Source of the DNA: Cryptomeria japonica
Taxonomy: Eukaryota; Streptophyta; Pinopsida; Cupressales; Cupressaceae
DNA: 64,000 nucleotides
Assembly (NCBI RefSeq): GCF_030272615.1
Contig: NC_081413.1
Span: 98,984,239-99,048,238, forward strand
Direction of reading: 5' to 3'
How positions within the stretch are numbered: position 1 is the stretch's first letter; every line of letters starts with the position of its first letter. Of this stretch, positions 54,780-64,000 are shown piece by piece. A program made the position numbers and the translations under genes. A model generated the notes under the pieces. The model was not told the origin of the DNA and did not search any database. It saw only the letters and a program-made list of their open reading frames with translations.

Positions 54780-56241
54780 GATAAGCAAGCTTTTCTCAAG
54801 TCATAACCAATGTCTTTATTAACATTCTGGGTGAACATCTCTACCATTTGTTTCTGTGGAATTTCACAAGAGCACCTGCTGGCTAAATTTCTCCATCTTT
54901 GTAGGAATGATGAAAAAGACTCCCCATCATTTTGCTTGGTGTTGCACAAAGTGGTGACTGATATGTCTGTCTTTATGTTACATGAGAAATGTTCGATAAA
55001 TGCCTCTTCTAAGTCACCCCATGACTTAATTCTAGGTCGGAGTTGTGAGAACCATTCCATAGCTTGATCACATAAGCTTTGTGGGAATAATCTCATCAAA
55101 TATGTTTCTTCTGCTGCTACCTCAATGCAAGTTGTGAAAAACTGTCTTATATGTGCCTTAGGATCCCCTTTTCCTCTGTACTTATCAAACTTAGGTATCA
55201 CAAAGTGTGTAGGAAAAGGAGGCATTGGAATTATTTTTTCAAATGGATAGAAACATATGTTTCTCATTGTGTAAGTTGGCTTCGGTGTATTTATGTCCTC
55301 CATTTTCTTTTGTAAGTCCTTGATTTGCCATTCCAAATTGTTCTTAGGTAGAGATCGACTTCTTGGACCATACCCAATGCCTGAACCACCGGGTGGAGGA
55401 GCATGTTGCATATATGGATGGTATTGATCATACACATGTTCATATGGAGGAGGTCTATAGTGGTGCTACATATAAGGACCACTTGGTATAGAGTTATTAT
55501 GAGGAATGTAATATCTATTTTGTCCATGTATACCATACTCTACAGGCATGTCATGAGTTTGTTCTAATGTGTTGCCCCCAAATTTGATGCAGGGTTTCCT
55601 TGTGTCCAAATTTTGAGCATGCCTTTGGATATCCAATTGCTTTGGTGGTTGGTCCTTACAATTGGCATGTGGTTGAGCATATTTTTCTGCATAAGACTTC
55701 CATAATGGTTTGCGAAGGTGAGTATCATATGCTTGACCATGTGTGTATGGGACCTTGGGTTTTGAAACAAAGATGATGGTGATTCAAGCACAAGATGCGG
55801 TCCTATATTTCCTCCACTATTAGGCCTCCTTTGATCCATGTTGAGGTGAGGTTGTTGCAAAGGTTGATTTTCCATTATTTGAGACATGTCAAAATCATGA
55901 GGGATCTTGGCTCCACTTTGTGCCATCACTTGTAAGAAATATTGTCTATCTCTCCTCATTATTTCCTCAACCAATCGATTAAAATGGGGATCCATAATGG
56001 AGCCTTCCACTTCTACTGAATGTACTGAAACGTTGTCCATATTGTCATTGTGTGTATCATTGTTGTTTATAGTGTCCATGTTCTCAATATTTGGAATATT
56101 TCTATAGGCATCCATGTCAGGTAATGTAGTATGATCAGAGTTGAAAAAGACATCATTGTCATACTCATAGGCACTCATATTTGCGGACTCTTGATCCTCT
56201 TTAGCTTCTCTCCTATATTTTTGGGAATGGGTTTCAACCAT
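54780..56241 (-). pseudogene. TP3 gag, N-terminal part
   Basis: The ATG at 56241 gives MVETHSQKYRREAKEDQ, as in TP1 and TP2. The acidic N-terminus runs to about 55800. A frameshift near 55770 and a stop near 55440-55470 follow. The capsid-like part (54780-55435) has LFPQSLCDQAMEWFSQLRPR and MVEMFTQNVNKDIGYDLRKA and ends where F1 begins. Confidence 0.85.
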
Positions 56242-58466
56242 GAACTAGGTATTGACCAAGATGTGTGAGACTAGATGAATATGGAAAGAGTATAAAAGAC
56301 CAAGAGTTGGATGGAACATAAATGAATTTGAGGTGTACTTGCAATGTCCAAAGTGTAAGACCAAGTATGTATGTAGTAGAGTAGGTGTGACTTCCAAAGA
56401 GATGATAGTTTCTCTTGATGAGGTAAGTTGACCTTGACTATAAGTAAGACCAATGAGACCCAAAGGTGATAGACCTTGATGAGGGACCACTTAGCAAAAT
56501 GTTGTTGTATGTAGTGTGTTGACAAAGCAAGATGAGGACAAGCAAGTGACCTTTTGACTCAAGTTTAGACAAATGTGAATGTAATGCAAGGTGTAAAGCA
56601 ATGATGGACTTTGTGAGACCCAAAGATAGGTTGAATGCTAGATGAAAACCTGAAGAGATAACCTAGGAAGCTCAATAAGTCTGAAACTGACTATTCTTAT
56701 TTGCTGGACTATAAATTTTTTTCAATTCTGAACATAGACGTGCCTGTATACTTCACAAACGCGATTTAATGACACAGACGTGGTTCTATTAGACACATAC
56801 GTGTTTCTGAGTTTTTGTAAGTGAATGTTTCTCAAGAGAACACAAATGCATTTTTGCCCTTCACAGACACGTTTATATGACACAGGCGTGATTTTGATAT
56901 ACACAGATGCATTTCTAAAAACTGAGTGCAATTTTTCCAATTCATGAAGTTGTTTTGTTGTGACCCAATCTGAATTTTTTGACTATTTTTCGTGACAAGA
57001 GGACACAATGTTGATGAAGACTCAATGTTTGCAAGTATTTAGACTCAAAATGACTCAAAGAAAAGTGTGTTGTTTGATGTAAAAAAAATGTTCTGCATAC
57101 ACTTGAAGACACAAAAGACATGTTTTGATGTTTGGTCTTAAATGTTTGAATGTTCAAAAGAAGACATGCACAATTCTTATGGCTGGCTAGGACAATAGTT
57201 GTTGATCCCACATGAGGCTACGCTATTTAGAGCAGATACTTAGATGCTTGACCCCACTGGCTCCACCCTCGGCACTCACTTCTCTAGGGCAACCAAGCAT
57301 CAATCTCCATGAAAACTCCCCATGGCGAACTTTGTATCTCTACTAAGAACCGTATGTGTGTGGGCCGCTCCAGAGGTCCGACCTCCTGCCCCATCAACTA
57401 GAAGGATTTTGGCTTCTAAAACAAAAAGGTGCTAGTAAGGGAATCCACTCGTGTGGCCATACATGCGACACTTTCAGCTCTGTAAATACAGAAGGCTCCC
57501 AGTCAGTAGGGGTTACGCCCTACAAATGATCAAATAAATTTGATCGAACGGGTTTATGGGGAGACATAGTGTCGGTATAAACTAATCAATACACGTTATC
57601 CATAGTTTTCACCATGAATACAGTTGTTTATAGTGGTTCAGAAGATGATGGCTTTTCCTCCCTACCACTTGGGTTGTTCTCTCCTCACTAGTAGTCCTAA
57701 TGACCACACGAGGAGACAGGCCCTCTAAAGATTAAACAAAAAGAGCCTATTGCTCAAGTCACAAAAAACACTGGTTCAATTTTAGTGTACTAATTGAAGT
57801 GTTTGATAACCTATGAAAACAAGGCACACAATAAAGATCCAAAGAAAAATCCTTGCCAAGGTCCTGCAACAAAGATTTGTTAGTAATTTGGATTGTTTCA
57901 AATGATAACCCCTTCCTGCAAGTGCACAAGTTAGGTAAATTTTAGATCCAAAAGACACTGTGAAATAGGGGCCTTCGACAAAATGATTTTGCTTTTAAGA
58001 CAAGCTGCACCAATTTTGTTAGCTAGATCAGAGGATGTTAGCTAAATATAAACTAGATCTAAAATCTGAGTGACGAAAAACATAATCAAAAGAAACCAAA
58101 ATATAAAAGCTAAAACACAAACGCGGTTAACACTGACACAAACGCTACAGAAATATGCAAACATGCCTAGATTCGACACAGACGTTCTTCTGGACACAAA
58201 CGCGACTAGGGAACACATACGTGTTTGAATGCTTCACAGACGCGATTAGGGAACACAGACGCGACACTGTAATCTGCAAAAAAAAGTAAAAATAATGTCG
58301 AAGACACAGACGCGATCCCAAATATTAAAGACGCGACAAAAAATCAAAAACGCGATCCCAAAATGTGCAAACACGAAAATGTCGAAATGTTGTCAAAAAT
58401 GTCAGATCTGCAACTTTAAAAACACAAAATCTGCAACAAAAGATGTTAAATGCAAAAAGGACAAGG
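56242..58466 (-). other. TP3 5' leader with motif clusters
   Basis: This has the same layout as the TP1 and TP2 leaders. Motif clusters lie at about 56735-56925 and 58112-58385 around a GC-richer conserved block (about 57190-57545). No gene recognised. Confidence 0.65.
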
Positions 58467-58484
58467 GTCCCACCGGGCGTGCCA
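58467..58484 (-). other. TP3 primer binding site
   Basis: The minus strand reads TGGCACGCCCGGTGGGAC three bases inside the 5' LTR. Confidence 0.85.
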
Positions 58485-58487
58485 AAA

Positions 58488-59256
58488 TGTTTATGGTGAA
58501 AAGTGGAAACAACAATATTGAAAGACTAAATAGATTCAACCACAAAACCCTAGCCTAACAACAACAAAGATCCACCATAACATATGAAGATTACCTCAGA
58601 TAATGCAAATCAAATGAAATCACAAAGATTATACCATCACATGTCCAATAGGGTTTGGATCTCCATTTTTCCTATCTCCATTGATCTTGCTTGATATATT
58701 TGCTCTCGGATTTTATGTGTGCACAAGAGCTCAACAAAGAACGAAAATGTGGTTGCAAGTAGGCTTGATCGCATATGAAAGTTTGAAAGCGTAGAGTAGT
58801 CGGGGGTTGATAATAAAGGAAGCATCTCCTTATATAGAAGATACTATAAGTAATGGAGGGATAAGATTGAGAGGTGTAAAAGATAAATGATCGACTATGA
58901 TTAGAGGGTAGGTAAAGGAAATAAGAAAATAATGAGACGGTTGGTAGTGTAGGAATTAAGAGATGAATGGCATGTGTCATGGCTAGAAAAGGTTAATTAA
59001 TTAATTAAATAAATAAACATTTATTTAATTAATAGATGAAGTGGGTTCAATTAAATAAATAAGATATTTATTTAATTTAGGAAAAGGATAATTTAAATAA
59101 ATAAATGTATTTATTTAAATAAGAAATAAGGCTAGAAGAGGATAAATGATTAATTAAATAAATAAAGATTTATTTAATTAATAGAAGAATTAGGCTAAAG
59201 TAATTAAATAAATAAAATATTTATTTAATTAGACATGACAATTTTAGGTGTCTACA
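58488..59256 (-). repeat. TP3 5' LTR
   Basis: The LTR is 769 bp with TGT...ACA ends. The palindrome array is at about 58995-59233. Confidence 0.92.
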
Positions 59257-60528
59257 CTATCTATTGGGCATTTTTTGAAGGTGGATTCTACCTAATATGG
59301 GAAAATGAGATCCTAGGTCCATGGATGAAAACTAAGATCTCAAATGTTCATGGCATATCATTTGGAACATGAATAAGTTTAGCTATAGTCTCGATAGGAG
59401 AGCTGAACACTGGGAAATTCGTTCCTTTGTTGCAAAGGATTTGAAAATTGTGAAGTTTGTGTTTGAGATCTAGGGTTGATGATAACAAAATGATAAATTT
59501 AATAATAATAGTAAATTACAAAAAAGAAAGTAGCAATAGTAAGCCAAATCTGGAAGAGAGACGCAAAGCGTAACCTGGATAAAAATTGGAACCAAAAGTG
59601 ATGGATATAAGCATCGAGTGCCCTAGTTTGAAGGTGTTTGAAGTTGACAGAAATAAGCCAAAATATAGTTAGGAGGCTCAAAAGAATTATATCCTTGAAA
59701 TCCATCCTAAAACAATAGGACACAGGTGTTGGGTATCCTAGTCTAGGTGTTTTCGTCCATAAAAAATCTATTGCAAACTATAACAATTTTCTTTGCACTT
59801 TTGTACCACTTTCATTGGGAAATTTGAGTCCACACACATAAAAAATAGGGAAGAAGGGTTGTGATGTATAAGGGATTGTTTAAGTCAAACCTTGTGCTGG
59901 TTTTCACACCTCCAAAATAGCTACGATGATGAAAAAGAGTGTGTCCTTAGAAGGACAGAGGATAAACAGTAATGGAAATGTTGAATTGACAAATAGTACA
60001 CAAAGTATGAAACCTGTGGCGTGAATTATCACACAAGGATTGATATGAATTATTGCAACATGTTAGTACATGCTTTCATCATGGAGAAACATGATGCAAT
60101 TGATCATGATTTCTATAACAAAGTATGCTTGAATGCTTCGCTCCTTGATTGAAGATATGTAAAATTACTTGATTATACTTATGAATGTGCTCAAAAGTGT
60201 AGGTTAGAGTTTGAAATGAGAGAGGGAGTTGTATTTATATGCAACTTAGACCTTTTTAAATTTATGTTTTGGGGAAGGTCAACTCAACAAGGCAAATTCT
60301 CCCTATTTGAATAGTTGGCATTCCTCTTTCAAAATTTGAGTCTAATTTTCTTGGAGTGGGGTATCTAACACTTTATTCCTATAAAAATGAGTCACGAATA
60401 GGGGAATGCACCAAGTTTATCAAAACAATTCCAAAATTGAGCAAAATCAGGCATAAGTTAGGAACAAACACCAAAGTGGGTCCAAACTAAATGTGAAATC
60501 ATAGAGGTATACAATTTATGACACTACA
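59257..60528 (-). repeat. G1: probable LTR of a further minus-strand element (left boundary unknown)
   Basis: The right boundary is gacactaca at 60528, followed by tttagcccccacttta, which on the minus strand is a polypurine tract (TAAAGTGGGGGCTAAA) placed as in the TP family. The LTR must start somewhere after 59256. A candidate start is near 59459 (tgtttgagatctagggttg), but nothing confirms it. No coding frame recognised. Confidence 0.4.
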
Positions 60529-62474
60529 TTTAGCCCCCACTTTAGTGAGAGTATGAACTTATGCTTATACTCTTGGTAAATAATGGAGAAGCCAAAGCTT
60601 CTTTCATCAAAACATTGAAGAGACAATATAATTCCAATCTTGGCGAGGTGGTAGCCCCCAATAATTAGGATCTTATCAATCTACAATATCAAGATAAAAG
60701 GCAAGCACATAGCGAGCAATATGACTAACATTGGTAACATACATGGAGCATTCAAAGCAAAAAAATATGACATCGAGGACTAGTAATATTCATATATTCT
60801 CACTATGATCTATATAAAAAACACAAGTGATGACATCTAGGACTTGTAATATCCTTAGATACTTACTAGGAGTCATGTAGAAAACACACAAAGCATGGCC
60901 TCTAGGACTAGCAAGATCCTCAGATACTTACTAGGAGCCATGTCCACAACGAGTCACAAGTATAGCAAGTTGTCTTATGCTAGGTGGATCATGAACACAT
61001 GAAGACCTCATAAGGGATAAAAATTTGTGTTATTCTTGGTGAGCTTCATACCAAAAAAGATTACAAAGCCAAGAAAAAATCTCTATTTTCTAGGTAATCT
61101 TGGTAGAATATTGTAAAAGGGGGTGCTACCATAGCACAAACATGTTCATGGTGTGTTATCAAAATGTACAACCAATCTCATGGTGTATGCAAAAAGTAGA
61201 ATATATAGAGGAATTTATGCCCCCACCTTAAAGTCATTGCAAATGCCAACCATGAACAATTGTCTTTAAGGTAGTATACATTCTCAAAAAAACATGTCGA
61301 AACAATGAAATTACCCCAAACTAGGCAAGTTGAGGTGATATCACATACAAGCAAGAACACATAAGGGATCCAAATATTTTGTTTAGTATGTGCATAAGAT
61401 AAATACTGTATATCAATATGATTGTTTTGAATTGACCTCATCCTCCACATGTAGGGGAACTATGAGTGCAAAGGAGAAAGAACACATAAGAAACACATGT
61501 ATTTTCGATCAACATGGAAGAGACAAAAAATGCGTCGATGCTTTGTATCATCCCCAAAAGATATCACAAAAATATATTTACAACCAAAACACATTTATGA
61601 TCAAACATATATCTGGAAAAGAGAAGAATGTACAAATACAAAAATGTCACAACAAGATCATTCCCTTTGTATCCTTCTGCCAATGGAGCATTAAGGGTGA
61701 AATAAAGGGAGCTAAACAAACAAAAGACACAACAAGCAACACATCATGATGAATCACATTACATGAAATAAAACACACAAAGACAAAGAGATACCACACT
61801 TATGAGCCAACCTTAGCAAATCCACAATAAATCATATGCCTCCTAATATTGGTCATCATTATAAAGAGATGGAGGAAAATATGGTAAAGGAGCTATGGCT
61901 AGTATCATATAAGGAGATATGTCTAGTTCTAAACATGAATCATTCCAATTTCTCTAATGAAGGATCTCTATGCGTTTCAATAGGAGCTAGAGTGAATGTT
62001 TTAGAAAACATCAAGAATAACTTAGAATAATTCTCTCCAATTTCAACCATGTCATCCAAATCATCATCCGGATTTATTGTCATAGGTGGTGAAATAAGAG
62101 GAGGAGAATCCCTTGGACTTGACAATGTCAACTTTCAGCTAGGTTGGGCAAGGTAAGGATCATCTTTATTTGTGGGTGAAGGTAAGGAATGTTGATAAGA
62201 TAGGGCTAAATCAACATCTAATTTCTTAGGGGAAGACTCACTTCTCACAAAAAGCTCACATGCCATAGAAAATTATCTTCTATGACATTATCTTGAACAA
62301 TGATTTTGTTAGTTTTGATTTAGAGTTTCTATAGAAGGAGGTTGGGTATCACTCAAAATTAATTCATTTTCTTCCTTTTCTCTAGGGAAAAAGGAGGAAT
62401 GAAAGGAACCCTTAAAGGTTGAGAAATGTGAAGAGGTCTAGATGGTGGAGGTGGAACCACTACACACTAGAGAC
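60529..62474 (-). other. G1 interior, unrecognised
   Basis: I recognise no domain. Frames at 61390-61749 (plus) and 61940-62131 (minus) are short and low-complexity. The stretch contains a 63-bp tandem repeat (listed separately). It may be the 3' interior of a non-autonomous element cut off by C2. Confidence 0.4.
60767..60957. repeat. Tandem repeat of about 63 bp, three units
   Basis: Units start at 60767 (atgacatcgaggactagtaa), 60830 (atgacatctaggacttgtaa) and 60895 (atggcctctaggactagcaa). Each runs through atacttactaggag(t/c)catgt or a degenerate form of it. Confidence 0.75.
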
Positions 62475-63674
62475 TGATAAAATTATAAGTCATCGAGAGG
62501 GGGGGGGGTGAATCTATTCAAGAAAAAATAATATGAGTCTGATCACCAACTTAAATAACTTAAAACTTATCAAGCATAAGAGGAATATCACCACATAAGC
62601 TAATGCCCAATAAAACAAATTCCACATAACACAAGATATTTATAAGTGGAAACCCAAAGGGAAAAACCATGGTGGGAGTTAATACCCACAAGATTCACTA
62701 TCTGCAGAATAGAAATCTTGACTGGTTAAGGTCTTACAAATATGCCCTGTTAGGAGAAGACCTGGTTATGAGTCACCCGATTAAGTGATTTAAATGATAT
62801 GCCCTGTTAGGAGCTATGACCAGTTAGGATCAACCTCACAAGAGGATTTAGCACTCTGATATAGAGCTACCCTATTAGGGGATTTATAAGTTAAGGCTTA
62901 TTAGGACCTACCCAGTTAGGGGATTTTACTACTGTAACTGTTAGGATAACAAAAGTCAAATGATATTCATATAACACCTCTGTGTCTGATAAGATCTACT
63001 TTAGATCCTCAAAACATCAATAACACATCAATACAAAGCTTCACAAAACACCGCACAATCAACTTCGCCTAATTCGCCTTCGATCTCACACACATACTCA
63101 TGTCTATCTCATAACTCATCACAATTTTTATAGACATCAACTTAGTCGGCTACAACCTTGGAACAATTTCCTAGGTTCAATGAATCTAGACAAACTAACA
63201 TTTCACACCTAACTTATGTCGACCACCGACATAACAAATCAAAACTTGTACCGTTTTACTGATTTAAGTGACTATATCACTGTCGGTTGAGTGTTCATTA
63301 TAATGTCTTCTCTGTACATCAAATCTCGCTTGTCCAATTGAATCTGCTAATGCAGTTATGAACATAGATCCAAATATCTATCTCCATCATCATTGTAAAA
63401 CTACATCATTCAATTCTTCATCAATCGCCTATACCGGTTGTCGGAATGCAACTCTATTCATAGTTTATCGGTTGAGATCCTAATTATTGGTTCATTGGTA
63501 AATTGTCATCTGTACCAGTTATACCTGATGACCACAAAAACATTTTTTCCATCAATGACAACATAAGACTTAGTCATCAAACATGAATCTCAATCTATTC
63601 ATTACATTCACCAATCAATCATTTACCGGTTGCAAATCACCAACAGTCTTTACCGGTTCAGTCAAATGCCAACA
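62475..63674 (-). repeat. C2: 3' LTR of a minus-strand Ty1/copia element
   Basis: The LTR is 1200 bp, from tgataaaattata to atgccaaca. On the minus strand it starts TGTTGGCATTTGACTG and ends with a C-rich run before ATGACTTATAATTTTATCA, as in C1, whose LTR ends with a similar CCCCCCTCTCAG motif. The element continues to the right beyond the window. Confidence 0.78.
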
Positions 63675-63689
63675 TTCTCCCCCTTTGAC
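63675..63689 (-). other. C2 polypurine tract
   Basis: The minus strand reads GTCAAAGGGGGAGAA immediately before the LTR start. It closely resembles the C1 tract. Confidence 0.8.
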
Positions 63690-64000
63690 ATTGATGGAAA
63701 CACTTAGGAAAATTTTTGTCAACTAAGTGTGCAAAACAAAAATTGACTCCATGACATATATTCCCCCTTAGAAATTACATGCTATTACAAAAAAAAAAAA
63801 ATAAAAAAAAATAAAATAAAATTTAAAAGACTTATACTACTACTCCCAAATATAATTACATCAAAATTTTGACTCTACAACTACCCCCCCTTTGACAACA
63901 ATGGCAAAGGAAAGTAAATACATATAGTTACATAAAAGATATATCAAAATTGCATAGCATATATATAGATGTAAGAGTTCAAAATGTTTTTACAATGCAA
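63690..64000 (-). mobile_element. C2 interior, truncated by the window end
   Basis: This is AT-rich 3' untranslated sequence of C2, including a poly-A-like run at 63787-63825 and a further ctaccccccctttgacaa motif at about 63881, a second polypurine-like tract. No coding sequence is reached. Confidence 0.55.

Larger units (their letters stand above)
28025..59256 (-). mobile_element. TP3: gypsy (Tat-type) element, pol-replaced form, hosting TP2 and F1
   Basis: TP3 has LTRs 28025-28762 and 58488-59256 in minus orientation. Without TP2 and F1 it is about 11.6 kb. It shares with TP1 the replacement of RT-RNase H-integrase by the Lys-rich/hydrophobic segment. Continuity across the TP2 insertion is shown by the PMD-intron sequence, which stops at cat(g/a)c 29533 and resumes at 44154 exactly as in TP1 near 2246-2260. 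Flanking 5-mers (ttaca at 28020-28024, ctatc at 59257-59261) do not match, so the outer ends may come from recombination between two copies or from decayed flanks. Confidence 0.85.

Overview
This window is plant nuclear DNA from a large, repeat-dominated genome. Almost everything recognisable is LTR retrotransposon, in two nested stacks, and I see no intact single-copy host gene, rRNA, tRNA or CRISPR array. A gymnosperm such as a conifer would fit the long nested elements, long AT-rich LTRs and lack of genes, but that is inference, and no sequence here fixes the species.

Three copies belong to one Ty3/gypsy family, named TP here. All lie on the minus strand: TP1 (921-22431), TP2 (29534-44153) and TP3 (28025-59256, interrupted). 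Its LTRs are about 770 bp (TGT...ACA), the primer site is TGGCACGCCCGGTGGGAC and the polypurine tract is AAAGAGGGGCAAAA. The TP2 pol region carries a gypsy RNase H plus a second RNase H before integrase, which is the signature of the Tat lineage. Each copy also carries, between pol and the 3' LTR and on the opposite strand, a gene with a plant mobile domain (PMD). That gene appears to have its own TATA box, a 22-codon first exon, a GT-AG intron of about 645 nt and a PMD second exon. TP2 is the pol-containing form. TP1 and TP3 share a derived form in which G-patch, RT, both RNases H and the integrase core are replaced by a Lys-rich and hydrophobic segment fused to the integrase tail.

Stack 1 (921-22431): TP1 carries a plus-strand Ty1/copia element (C1, 3755-12590) inside its PMD exon. 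The 3' LTR of C1 is split by a 2159-bp TG...CA insertion (S1, 10178-12336) with a GTAAG target duplication. Stack 2 (28025-59256): TP3 carries TP2 inside its PMD intron, and carries F1 (49808-54774) inside gag. F1 is a 4967-bp LTR element flanked by AGGTG; it has no recognisable gag or pol but encodes a long acidic protein of unknown family.

The stacks are separated by 5.6 kb without a confident gene (22432-28024), holding a fold-back, a 15-bp tandem repeat and a possible solo LTR. The right end holds one end of another minus-strand LTR element (G1, boundary at 60528) and the 3' LTR of a minus-strand copia element (C2, 62475-63674) that runs off the window. All coding regions are broken by stops or frameshifts. 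Several look like C-to-T decay at CpG, consistent with long-term methylation. Coordinates come from reading the sequence by eye and may be off by a few bases.
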